Of a stretch of 64,000 bases of DNA, positions 46,538-55,069 are shown piece by piece (positions within the stretch are counted from its first letter, which is position 1; the number at the start of each line of letters is the position of its first letter). Source of the stretch: G963666945 sp963666945 (lineage in GTDB: Bacteria; Bacteroidota; Bacteroidia; Bacteroidales; Marinifilaceae); the NCBI GenBank assembly GCA_963666945.2, contig CAXXRT010000012.1, forward strand, positions 1-64,000. Reading direction: 5' to 3'. A program made the position numbers and the translations under genes. The notes beneath the pieces are model-generated. The model was not told the DNA's origin, made no database searches, and saw only the letters and a list, made by a program, of their open reading frames with translations.

Positions 46538-46867
46538 CTAAATAGCGATCCACTCCCAATACATTGATTTCATCATAGAATCTAGTAGATAATCAATGTC
46601 GTTTTTATCAAGTTTTTCTGTATTTGATATTCTAAAGCAGTCAGTATTATTTATTTTACCGGGGTAGATTGTAAAACCGTAGTTTTTTAGCTCACTAAAA
46701 AATATGTTGAAATCGTAGAATTCATCATCAGGACTAATAAATGTTGTACTCGTTGAAATACCATGACTTTGAATCGGCCTAAACCCTAGGTTTATCATCC
46801 CTTCTGTTAATAATTTCTGATTCTTGGATAGTTGTTCGTAATTCATTTTGCAAGCTTTTGATTTCAC
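46538..46867 (-). pseudogene. C-terminal remnant of 2-aminoethylphosphonate-pyruvate transaminase (PhnW-like)
   Basis: This 109-codon ORF (GTG at 46867, or ATG at 46846) corresponds to the last quarter of PhnW-type class V aminotransferases: a helix LTEGMINLGFRPI, then TTFISPDDEFYDFNIFF, a glycine-rich YGFTIYPGKINNTDCFRISN and a final MMKSMYWEW. Full-length enzymes have about 360-370 residues. The PLP-binding lysine and the N-terminal domain are absent, and an in-frame stop lies just upstream of the GTG, with no trace of the missing part in the 200 bases before recG. It is a 5'-deleted remnant, though the intact reading frame leaves open a retained small protein. The match was made from memory of the family. 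Confidence 0.7.
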
Positions 46868-47069
46868 AATAATGTTCTTTTTTTACAGATGTGAATTAAT
46901 AATAAGTTTGTTACAAGCTTGTTAAGTTGTTGTTAATGAGGTGTTACTAATTAGAGATGATGTTTTTATAATTTTCTAATGTAAGAATGGTAGAGAGATG
47001 ATTTTTGATAATATGAAATTATATAATATAACAATATGAGCAGTATATGGCAATAGTGGTTATTGTTTA

Positions 47070-49175
47070 TTAACTTATATAGCTCCAGTTAATCTTTGTC
47101 TTGGATAGTCTTTTTATTTGTTGATTGAAAATAAAGTTTTGTTGCTTTTCCAGCAATGGATCATCTTCCAGTATTTCTGTGGCTACATCTCTTACAAATT
47201 GTAGAATCTGCCCGTCTTTTCCCAGGTGGGCAATCTTTAAATCGTATGATATTCCACTTTGCTGTGTTCCTTCTATGTCTCCCGGACCTCTTAGCTTTAG
47301 GTCTGCTTCTGCTATCTCAAAGCCGTCGTTGGTGCTGACCATTGTATCTAGTCTTTGTCTCGATTCTTTAGATACTTTATACGATGTCATTAGTACACAG
47401 TACGATTGTTCTGCTCCTCTGCCTACTCTTCCTCTTAACTGGTGAAGCTGGGCAAGTCCGAAACGTTCGGCACTTTCAATGACCATTACTGAGGCATTTG
47501 GGACATTAACTCCCACTTCTATAACTGTAGTGGCAACAAGTATATGACTTTCTCCGTTGGCGAACTTTTGCATCTCGGTGTCCTTTATATTTGCTTTCAT
47601 CTTTCCATGTACCATGCTAAGCTTGTATCCTAAGGGCGCAAATTCATCGTGTATCTGCTCAAAGCCTGTTTCAAGATTTTTATAATCCATCTTTTCTGAT
47701 TCCTGGATAAGTGGATATACCAAATATATCTGTCGTCCTTTTTCCAGCTGTTTGCGAATGAAATCATATACTGACCTTCTTCTGCCTTCGAAATAATGTA
47801 CTGTTTGTATTGGTTTCCTGCCTGGGGGTAATTCGTCAATAACCGATACATCAAGATCTCCGTAAAGTGTCATAGCGAGAGTTCTGGGTATGGGGGTGGC
47901 TGTCATTACAAGAATATGAGGGGGTATTGTGCTTTTTTGCCACAACCGTGCTCTTTGGGCAACACCAAACCTGTGTTGCTCGTCTATGACTACTAGGCCA
48001 AGACTCTTAAATTGAACAACATCTTCGAGAAGTGCATGTGTGCCTATTAATATGTGCAGGCTACCGTCCCTTAGAGATGTATGCAGTTCGTCTCTCTCTT
48101 TCTTTTTTGTAGATCCGGTAAGTAAGCCTACCTTAACATCCATTCCTTTTAAAAAGGCTGCAATTGACTCATAATGCTGATTGGCTAATATCTCTGTGGG
48201 TGCCATAATACAGGCCTGGAAATTATTGTCCAGTGCCATAAGCATACACATTAGGGCAACCATTGTTTTTCCACTCCCTACATCTCCTTGTAAAAGGCGG
48301 TTCATTTGTTTTCCCGAGCCGCAGTCTTTTCTTATTTCTTTAAGTACTCTCTTTTGCGCTCCGGTTAATTCGAATGGAAGGTTGTTGTTGTAAAAATCGT
48401 TGAAATATTCTCCTATGCGTTCAAATATATTTCCCTTGAATACAACTTTTCGCTTCATCTTTATTTTTAAAAGATTAAGCTGTATATAAAAGAGTTCTTC
48501 GAATTTAAGCCTGTACTCGGCTTTTTTCAGCAGTGCGGGACTTTGGGGGAAATGTATATTTACCAAAGAATCATGGAGACTTAATAAATTATACTTTTGA
48601 GTGAACCATGCAGGTAGTGTTTCTGGAATTTTACCGTTTAAACTTTCCAGTATATTAGCCTGAAGCTTGTTTATTGCCCTTGAATGGAGAAAACTTTTCT
48701 TCATTTTCTCTGAAGTGGGGTAAAATGCCTGTAAGCCTGAATCTATCTTTTTTTGCTTCTCCTCGTATTTTTCAACTTCGGGGTGTACAACATTAATCTT
48801 TCTGTTGAATTCTGAAGGTTTTCCAAATATAACGTATTCAATTCCCGGTTTTATATTTTGCTGAATATATTTGTGCCCCTTAAACCATATAAGTTCTAAT
48901 GTTCCCGTTCCGTCGGTTACATTTCCTACCAGTCTTTTTTGCTTGCCTTCTCCTTCCATTTCAAGACTTACAAATTCTCCCTTTATCTGGATATACGCAA
49001 GACTGGGGGTTAATTCCTTTATGTTGTAAAATTTCGATCTGTCTACATATTTATAGGGGAAATGGTATAGAAGATCTTCATAGCTGTAAACATTCAGTTC
49101 TTCATTTAGAACCGCTGCTCGCTTTGGACCTACTCCGTTTAAAAACGTTATTTCTTTTCCCGATAGTTCTGACAT
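47070..49175 (-). CDS. recG: ATP-dependent DNA helicase RecG
   Basis: This 701-residue helicase unwinds and reverses stalled replication forks and branched DNA. The N-terminal wedge/OB region (about residues 60-150) is followed by helicase motifs: Walker A QGDVGSGKTMVAL, DEQH box (VVIDEQHRFGVAQR), TATPIPRTLA, and in the second lobe TTVIEVGVNVPNA and QLRGRVGRG. The C-terminus is normal. Length is typical for RecG. The gene is monocistronic and transcribed away from the gene at 49408. Confidence 0.97.
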   Translation of the reverse strand: MSELSGKEITFLNGVGPKRAAVLNEELNVYSYEDLLYHFPYKYVDRSKFYNIKELTPSLAYIQIKGEFVSLEMEGEGKQKRLVGNVTDGTGTLELIWFKGHKYIQQNIKPGIEYVIFGKPSEFNRKINVVHPEVEKYEEKQKKIDSGLQAFYPTSEKMKKSFLHSRAINKLQANILESLNGKIPETLPAWFTQKYNLLSLHDSLVNIHFPQSPALLKKAEYRLKFEELFYIQLNLLKIKMKRKVVFKGNIFERIGEYFNDFYNNNLPFELTGAQKRVLKEIRKDCGSGKQMNRLLQGDVGSGKTMVALMCMLMALDNNFQACIMAPTEILANQHYESIAAFLKGMDVKVGLLTGSTKKKERDELHTSLRDGSLHILIGTHALLEDVVQFKSLGLVVIDEQHRFGVAQRARLWQKSTIPPHILVMTATPIPRTLAMTLYGDLDVSVIDELPPGRKPIQTVHYFEGRRRSVYDFIRKQLEKGRQIYLVYPLIQESEKMDYKNLETGFEQIHDEFAPLGYKLSMVHGKMKANIKDTEMQKFANGESHILVATTVIEVGVNVPNASVMVIESAERFGLAQLHQLRGRVGRGAEQSYCVLMTSYKVSKESRQRLDTMVSTNDGFEIAEADLKLRGPGDIEGTQQSGISYDLKIAHLGKDGQILQFVRDVATEILEDDPLLEKQQNFIFNQQIKRLSKTKINWSYIS

Positions 49176-49361
49176 CTCTGATTTTTTTGTAAAAATATCA
49201 AATCTTTATTTCTTTTTCCTCTTCTGGCTTATTAATTTTGGTTTAGTATTTTTACTTAATTGCTAAAAAGATGATTTGTGAAATTTAAATCAGCATTATT
49301 ATGGGAAGTATCAACTTGGGTTATTGACCTTTTATTAAAGCTGTTTTTTAGTATTTCAAAA

Positions 49362-49392
49362 TTTGTATTTGCTTTACTATAGTTTAACTTTG
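49362..49392 (+). promoter_or_regulatory. Promoter for the methyltransferase-like gene
   Basis: TTTG (49362-49365), a 19-base spacer and TAACTTTG (49385-49392) match the Bacteroidetes consensus perfectly. The transcript would begin near 49399, leaving a leader of only about nine bases before the ATG at 49408. Confidence 0.78.
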
Positions 49393-49407
49393 TGGAAAAA
49401 TATTTTA

Positions 49408-49989
49408 ATGAAGAAGCTTAAGTATTTGTGTTTTAAGAGAAGAAATCGTCTTTTTGTTAGAGGTAGCAGAGGATTTGGAATTCATTCTCCTTTTGTTTTT
49501 AATTTAATTACCGGAGTTTTTAAGGACAAAAGTAAATACTATGCTTTTGATGAAATGCTTGAGGTGCAACATAATTTTAATAAAAGGGAATTAAAATATT
49601 CAAAGTTGATTTACAGATTGGCCAATCATTTAAAAATTAATTCTATTTATGGTAATAATATTAGTTGTTCTAATGAATTAAAATTGCTTTCTAAACTTCA
49701 TTCTAATATTATTATTAAAGATATTTTGTCTGTTGAAGATTGCCCTGAATTTTTGCTGCTTGGAAAAAAGGATTTTGATTTATATATCAAGATAAAAACA
49801 GATTTGATTAATGTGTTTAAAGAAAAAGGGGTAACTATTGTAATAAAGGATATGTATAAATACGATAGGCTTTTTGCAATCTGGAGTCAGCTGAAAGATG
49901 AGTGTATTGTTAGTATCGACCTTTTCCATTTGGGGATACTCTTTTTTAATAAAAAATTGCAGAAGGGAAATTATACTGCAAATATTTAG
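49408..49989 (+). CDS. Degenerate class I SAM-methyltransferase-like protein
   Basis: This protein of about 193 residues starts at the ATG at 49408, just inside the transcript of the promoter above; the earlier ATG at 49363 lies in the promoter. The N-terminal RGSRGFGIHSPFVFNLI and the C-terminal SIDLFHLGILFFNKKLQKGNY match a Bacteroidetes family of short class I methyltransferase-like proteins. The glycine-rich SAM-binding loop expected after the SKLIYRLANHLK helix is replaced by SIYGNNISCSNE, which lacks the GxG pattern. It is shorter than typical relatives. It is therefore probably catalytically inactive or repurposed. It lies 36 bases before the adenosyltransferase gene. Confidence 0.65.
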   Translation: MKKLKYLCFKRRNRLFVRGSRGFGIHSPFVFNLITGVFKDKSKYYAFDEMLEVQHNFNKRELKYSKLIYRLANHLKINSIYGNNISCSNELKLLSKLHSNIIIKDILSVEDCPEFLLLGKKDFDLYIKIKTDLINVFKEKGVTIVIKDMYKYDRLFAIWSQLKDECIVSIDLFHLGILFFNKKLQKGNYTANI

Positions 49990-50025
49990 TCTTACCGAAT
50001 AATACTTATTTTAATATAAAAATTT

Positions 50026-50577
50026 ATGGGATATAAAGTATATACAAAAACAGGAGATAAGGGTAAAACGGGACTTATTGGCGGAACTCGTGTTCCTAAA
50101 TATCATGAACGACTTGAGGCTTATGGATCGGTTGATGAATTAAATTCATATATTGGTCTGATTCGTTCCTGTGATATTGATGCTCATCAGAAGGAAGTTC
50201 TTGTGAGTATTCAAAATAAGTTATTCGTAATAGGGGCGTGTTTGGCTACCGATGAGAAAAAGTCCGATATGAGGACTAAACTTGCTTGTACCAATAATGA
50301 TGTGGAGTTTTTGGAAAATGAGATAGACCTCTTGGATAATGAATTACCTAAGCTTACAAGTTTTGTTCTTCCTGGTGGGAATACTGTGGTCTCTTTCTGT
50401 CATATTGCCAGAACTGTTTGCAGGAGAGCTGAACGTAGAGTGATTTTGCTTTCTGAGAAGGTAAATGTTGATGAAAATCTTATTAAATACATAAATAGAC
50501 TATCCGATTATCTTTTTGTTTTATCTCGAAAATTTTCTCTTGACTTTAATGCAGAAGAAATTACTTGGGAAGTGTAA
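50026..50577 (+). CDS. PduO-type cob(I)alamin adenosyltransferase
   Basis: This 183-residue cytoplasmic enzyme transfers the adenosyl group of ATP to cob(I)alamin to make coenzyme B12. The ATP-binding N-terminus is TKTGDKGKTGLIGGTRV, and the conserved ERLEAYGSVDELNSYIGLIR block follows. Later CRRAERRVILL and INRLSDYLFVLSR complete the signature of the PduO/EutT-type trimeric fold. The gene may be co-transcribed with the preceding methyltransferase-like gene. In Bacteroidales it serves enzymes such as methylmalonyl-CoA mutase (inference). Confidence 0.95.
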   Translation: MGYKVYTKTGDKGKTGLIGGTRVPKYHERLEAYGSVDELNSYIGLIRSCDIDAHQKEVLVSIQNKLFVIGACLATDEKKSDMRTKLACTNNDVEFLENEIDLLDNELPKLTSFVLPGGNTVVSFCHIARTVCRRAERRVILLSEKVNVDENLIKYINRLSDYLFVLSRKFSLDFNAEEITWEV

Positions 50578-50629
50578 TTATAGATAATATTGTTTTTATG
50601 TAAAAATTTATATATATAGGTTAATTATA

Positions 50630-50660
50630 TTTGTTCTTTTGCAAAAAAAAATTATATTCG
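50630..50660 (+). promoter_or_regulatory. Promoter for the DUF2795 gene
   Basis: TTTG (50630-50633), a 19-base spacer and TATATTCG (50653-50660) match the consensus with one mismatch. Initiation near 50667 would give a 25-base leader. A second TATATTTG at 50626-50633 overlaps the -33 box. Confidence 0.55.
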
Positions 50661-50691
50661 CAAGCTGAATGAAACATTAAAAACTTCTTAT

Positions 50692-50913
50692 ATGTATTGG
50701 ACATTAGAATTAGCTTCAAAATTAGAGGATGCTCCATGGCCGGCTTCAAAAGATGAACTGATTGATTATGCAATCCGTTCGGGTGCTCCATTGGAAGTTA
50801 TTGAAAACTTACAGGAGATAGAAGATGACGAAGAAGTCTTTGAGAGTATTGAAGACATTTGGCCTGATTATCCAAGTAAAGATGATTTTTTCTTTAATGA
50901 AGATGAATATTAA
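50692..50913 (+). CDS. DUF2795 domain small acidic protein
   Basis: This 73-residue, highly acidic protein matches a conserved Bacteroidetes small protein of the DUF2795 type: LASKLEDAPWPASKDELIDYAIRSG followed by a Glu/Asp-rich tail. The function is unknown. It is short, has its own promoter upstream and a strong terminator immediately after the stop, so it is an independent small gene. Conservation of the WPASKDEL block supports that it is real. Confidence 0.88.
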   Translation: MYWTLELASKLEDAPWPASKDELIDYAIRSGAPLEVIENLQEIEDDEEVFESIEDIWPDYPSKDDFFFNEDEY

Positions 50914-50948
50914 AAAATAAAGCCGAAGTTGACTTCGGCTTTATTTTT
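50912..50948. terminator. Bidirectional terminator overlapping the OstA-like stop codon
   Basis: AAAAATAAAGCCGAAG (about 50913-50928) and CTTCGGCTTTATTTTT (50933-50948) form a long stem with a tetraloop TTGA. It serves the DUF2795 gene and the convergent OstA-like gene, whose stop codon lies inside the right arm. Confidence 0.9.
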
Positions 50949-52551
50949 TAAGGTCTTTTATCTGTATGTCTTTCAATTCATGTAATTCTTTAAGTTTTCC
51001 TCTCTTGGTATTCTTCTGTTTCTCTTTATTTTCTTTTATGAAAATATCTTCCTTACTCTGGGGTTGCCTCATCTTTTCCCACCTAAAGTTTTTCAGTTTT
51101 AACTTCTCTGCCTGAATCTTGGATAGGGGATAAATTGTTCCATCGGGTTTTTGAATAAATACTACCGATTCTATCTTCCTTTCTTTAAGGTGTATTCTTA
51201 TTTTTGAGCATTTTGTTTTATTTACTCCTGCAATAACTCCTGCATCTACAGGGAAATATATAACCTCTCCGTTACCTGTTACATCTACCATTTTTAATTC
51301 ATTGTTTTTATCGAAATAACCGGTCATCTCCCTGCCGCTTATTTGATTAAACATGCTGGTATCTGCCTGCGTAACAATCAGGGAAGATTCTTCTATGTAA
51401 AACTGTTTTAGACTACTCTTTCCGGTAATAAGACTTATTTTTGTTCCTGTTATCTGACTGTTGTTAGCCCATATAACAGGATTGTTAAATAGTCTTATTG
51501 TTGAATCCACGAGTGTGTAGGCCATGCTGTCGCATACTCCCTGTAAATCTTTCCTGAAAAATTTAACATGGTTGTATGCCCTCATAACAGAATTTTTTGA
51601 ACTGTCTTTTTCAACATACAAAGTGTCTGCATGTAAAAATAAACTGTCTTGCTCTCCTGCCTGTATTAGTACGGCATTCTGGGTTGCAAATGCAACTTCC
51701 TTGTCCTTGTGGGCTTCAATATAATCTGCCTTTACTATAATGTTATTTACAGTATCAACCAATACTCCGTTGCTCTTTATTATTCCTGTCTGTGAAATAT
51801 TATCTATAGATATAAAATCACCAAAACATGAATATGATTCACGGAATGCCTTGTTGTTTAGTGTTAGTTCTGCTCTTTTGGAAATAGTATTGTACCATCC
51901 CTGTTCTGAATACAGGCTGTCCTTCTCACCTATAATTGTTGTTGGACCTGTTATAAATGCAATTTTTGTTTCTGTTGTGTATTTTAATGTGTCTGAATAT
52001 AGTTTGTAATCGGGAGTAGTCACTACAACATCTTCTTTGAAGAATAGTTGTTTGTCGTTGGCATAATATTTTCCAACCTTACTTTCCAGTGTGTTTTGAC
52101 TATCCTTAATAGTACCGTTATTGTAATAATACCCTATATTATTATTTGCATCATAATCAAGATGGTTGGTTGTAAGAGTTATTTTGGGATCTGTCATCTT
52201 TACATTGCCTCTCATCTGGGCAAGCTTGGTGTTTCCAAAATATACCAGGCTGTCTCCGTAAAGATTAATGGTGTCTCCTTGTATAATATGTACCTTTCCG
52301 AAAGCTCTTACTTTGTTTTCCTTATTGTATTGATATGCACTGTCACAATAAAGTTTAATGTCTTTATGGGTAAAGAGTACATTACCTCTGAAAACAGTCA
52401 TATCTAAATCTGTATAGAAATTAAGTTTGTCCGACTTTTGTATCTTAATCTTTGTCTTTTCCTGACCACTTAAGTTTGAAGATAAAAGTAAAACAAACAA
52501 AATAGAGAAGACTCTGACGATACTTCTCTTATTTGATGATAATAAACTCAT
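50941..52551 (-). CDS. OstA/LptA-like protein (lipopolysaccharide transport)
   Basis: This 536-residue secreted protein has signal peptide FSILFVLLLSSNLSGQ and repeated OstA-type beta-jellyroll strands such as FRGNVLFTHKDIKLYCDSA, RAFGKVHIIQGDTINLYGD and MRGNVKMTDPKITLTTNHL. This is the Bacteroidetes long OstA-like family, about three times the size of E. coli LptA, and it probably forms part of a periplasmic bridge for LPS. A basic Lys/Glu-rich C-terminal tail follows. It is the third gene of an operon with two SurA/PpiC-type genes (47-base gap). Confidence 0.9.
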   Translation of the reverse strand: MSLLSSNKRSIVRVFSILFVLLLSSNLSGQEKTKIKIQKSDKLNFYTDLDMTVFRGNVLFTHKDIKLYCDSAYQYNKENKVRAFGKVHIIQGDTINLYGDSLVYFGNTKLAQMRGNVKMTDPKITLTTNHLDYDANNNIGYYYNNGTIKDSQNTLESKVGKYYANDKQLFFKEDVVVTTPDYKLYSDTLKYTTETKIAFITGPTTIIGEKDSLYSEQGWYNTISKRAELTLNNKAFRESYSCFGDFISIDNISQTGIIKSNGVLVDTVNNIIVKADYIEAHKDKEVAFATQNAVLIQAGEQDSLFLHADTLYVEKDSSKNSVMRAYNHVKFFRKDLQGVCDSMAYTLVDSTIRLFNNPVIWANNSQITGTKISLITGKSSLKQFYIEESSLIVTQADTSMFNQISGREMTGYFDKNNELKMVDVTGNGEVIYFPVDAGVIAGVNKTKCSKIRIHLKERKIESVVFIQKPDGTIYPLSKIQAEKLKLKNFRWEKMRQPQSKEDIFIKENKEKQKNTKRGKLKELHELKDIQIKDLKK

Positions 52552-52598
52552 AGATAATACCTGTGTTGCGAATCTATAATATTCAGAAAATGTGAATA

Positions 52599-53942
52599 TT
52601 ATTTAATCCATCCTTTATATTTAAATTTTGAATTTTTGTAGTTGTCGTCTATATGGATATAAGTGCTTTTCAATTTTTCCTGTATCCATTTCTCCATAAC
52701 CTTTTGACTTTTTTTAGCTATTAGCATTTGTTCAAAATTGTTCCAGTCATCGTTTAGGTTTGCCTTATGCGATTTGTGTATAGCTTTAATCTTTATTATT
52801 TTATATTCGTCTCCACTTCTTGTACTTTCAAGGAATGGTGATGATATTTCGCCTGGCTTAAGGGAGTTCGCTTGTTTTGAAATGGTTGGAGGCAAGGCTG
52901 CTAATGGAATTCTTGAATTAGATGTTCTCTTGTCAACTATAAGACCTCCATTGTTTTTTGTGTCCTTATCTTCTGAAAAGTAAAAAGCTGCTGTCTCAAA
53001 ATCTCCCTTGCCTTCTTTTATCCCCTTTGTTATGCTGTCCAGTCTTTCTATAGCTTTTTCTCTTTCTGATTCAGCAATTTTAGGTTTTAAAAGAATATGA
53101 CTTACATTAATTCTTTCTCCTTGTCTGTCTATAAGTTTTATAATGTGGAAACCGTACTCGGTTTCAACTATCTTTGATATTTTTCCTGGTTTAAGATTGA
53201 ATGCTGCATTTGCAAATTCAGGAACCAGACTTGTTCTTACTGTATATCCTAGCTCGCCTCCTTTTGCTGCAGATCCTGGGTCTTCGGAGTATAAAACTGC
53301 AAGAGTTGAAAAACTTTCACCGTTTAGTATTCTTTCCCTGAATTCCCTTAGTCTTTTTCTTATGCGTTCTTTTTCTGCTACTGTTATCTTAGGCTTTACA
53401 ACTATTTGTTGTATTTCTAATTCTGCAGGTACTTCAGGAAGACTGTCTTTCGGAAGTGTTTTGTAGAAATATCTTACTTCTGATGGGGTAACCCTTATGT
53501 GTTCTGTGATTTTTCCCTGCATCCTTTGAGTAATCATACTCTTTTTTATGTCTTCACGGAATTCATCTTTTATTTCAATCAGAGATTTTTGAAAATATTT
53601 CTCAAGTTTTTCCTTTGAACCTATTCTTTGGGTGAATACTTCTATTTGTTGGTTTAATCTATTCTCAACCTCTGTTTCTGTAACTGTGATACTATCCAGT
53701 TGTGCCTGAGCAAGAAGTAATTTTTGTATTAATAGTTCTTCTAGTAAGAATGCTTTGTAATCGAAAGCTCCGGAAATTCTGTTGTCGGCCTGTGCTCTGA
53801 TAAATTCGTTTTCTATATCCGATTTTAATACCGGCTCGTTACCAACAATGGCAACTATCTGGTCAACAATATTGTTTTGAGCCTTAACTAACGATAAGCT
53901 TGAAAGAACTGTTAATACTGCTATAAAAATTAATTTTCGCAT
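52599..53942 (-). CDS. SurA-like peptidyl-prolyl isomerase with two parvulin domains
   Basis: This 447-residue periplasmic chaperone has a signal peptide (MRKLIFIAVLTVLSSLSLVKA) and a SurA N-terminal domain (VDQIVAIVGNEPVLKSDIENEF). Two parvulin domains follow: the first (about 180-275) includes GGELGYTVRTSLVPEFANAA and ETEYGFHIIKLIDR, and the second (about 280-390) contains GGLIVDKRT and lacks some parvulin residues, so it may be inactive. It handles outer-membrane protein biogenesis. It lies 28 bases after the related lipoprotein gene and 47 bases before the OstA-like gene. Confidence 0.93.
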   Translation of the reverse strand: MRKLIFIAVLTVLSSLSLVKAQNNIVDQIVAIVGNEPVLKSDIENEFIRAQADNRISGAFDYKAFLLEELLIQKLLLAQAQLDSITVTETEVENRLNQQIEVFTQRIGSKEKLEKYFQKSLIEIKDEFREDIKKSMITQRMQGKITEHIRVTPSEVRYFYKTLPKDSLPEVPAELEIQQIVVKPKITVAEKERIRKRLREFRERILNGESFSTLAVLYSEDPGSAAKGGELGYTVRTSLVPEFANAAFNLKPGKISKIVETEYGFHIIKLIDRQGERINVSHILLKPKIAESEREKAIERLDSITKGIKEGKGDFETAAFYFSEDKDTKNNGGLIVDKRTSNSRIPLAALPPTISKQANSLKPGEISSPFLESTRSGDEYKIIKIKAIHKSHKANLNDDWNNFEQMLIAKKSQKVMEKWIQEKLKSTYIHIDDNYKNSKFKYKGWIK

Positions 53943-53970
53943 ATGTAGGTTTTTAAAATTTCAGTTTATT

Positions 53971-54813
53971 CTAATATATAATGTAAAGATTTTTCTCTTT
54001 AGCATCTTGGTTGAGTTCTTTCTCTAGTTGAGATTCGAACTCAATCTTTCTTTTGTTTTTTAGGATTTCTTTAATATCATCCATTACATAGTCGAAAGGA
54101 GATATACTATTTCTTAGTCTATATTCCTTTATTTTTACAAAGTAAATATATTCTTCGTCTTCTTCCTCAATATGGGTGATTTTTTTTAGATATTTTTCTT
54201 TGTTATCAATCTTAACAGGAATCCTGTTAAGTAGAGTCTCTGCAGGTATCCATTCTTCATTAAAATTGTCAAATTTTGTTGCGTTTAAGATACAATAATC
54301 TTCTAATTCCTCCAAATCGTTGGTGTTGTCTGATTTATACAACTTTTTTAATCTGGATAAACCAGGTGCATTTTTTGGTAGTTTTATATAAAGAGCTTTT
54401 ACTATATCGTGGGTAAGAGTAAAATTGAATTTATATTTATCGTAGTAATTTTTTAAATCCTCTTCTTCGATAGTAATATTAAGTTTCTGTTCCAATAGCT
54501 TCTGCTTGTATCTGTATATTAGAAGGGATGTACGGTAATCGTTCACCAGTTTAGTAATATCTTTTTCTTCTTCTGTCAGATTTAACTCCGCATTATGCAG
54601 TAGTAACTGTTTTGTGATCCACTGGTTAATATAGCTTCTGGCAAGAAGAATACTGTCTTCTTTTGTGCCGTTGTTTGGAATGATATCTCTTATTTCGTCA
54701 AGGTAAAGATATTTGTCAATTACTTTGGCTACTGGTTTGCCTGTGTCTGAATCCATGTTCTTACATGCATAAAATGAAAGTGTGATTATAAATATTCCCG
54801 CAAGTAGTCTCAT
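53971..54813 (-). CDS. SurA/PpiC-type periplasmic lipoprotein
   Basis: This 280-residue lipoprotein has its signal ending in LSFYAC (Cys17). A segment VAKVIDKYLYLDEIRDIIPN followed by ARSYINQWITKQLLLHNAEL resembles the N-terminal chaperone domain of SurA/PpiC proteins. There is no clear parvulin active site. It is the first gene of an operon with the SurA-like and OstA-like genes, and its position matches a conserved Bacteroidetes arrangement of a second foldase-type protein next to SurA. An outer-membrane protein assembly role is inferred. Confidence 0.8.
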   Translation of the reverse strand: MRLLAGIFIITLSFYACKNMDSDTGKPVAKVIDKYLYLDEIRDIIPNNGTKEDSILLARSYINQWITKQLLLHNAELNLTEEEKDITKLVNDYRTSLLIYRYKQKLLEQKLNITIEEEDLKNYYDKYKFNFTLTHDIVKALYIKLPKNAPGLSRLKKLYKSDNTNDLEELEDYCILNATKFDNFNEEWIPAETLLNRIPVKIDNKEKYLKKITHIEEEDEEYIYFVKIKEYRLRNSISPFDYVMDDIKEILKNKRKIEFESQLEKELNQDAKEKNLYIIY

Positions 54814-55069
54814 CTTTTGTTATCTTGTATGGTATTAGGAATCCTTTACAGCTCCCTGGTTTATTTATCTGCTATAGTTTTGTGTTTCTCTTGTAATCTT
54901 CTCTTCTATGAATGACATCTGTTTGAGTTTTTGAGAGTTTCATATTGTGGCGAAAATACAAAAAATCACAGTATTAATAACTACCTCTTTAATAAAAAAA
55001 GGGTAATGAAGATGTTTTTTTATATGCTTTGTGTAATTTTGTCATCCTAATTTTGCATTATCAAATTAA

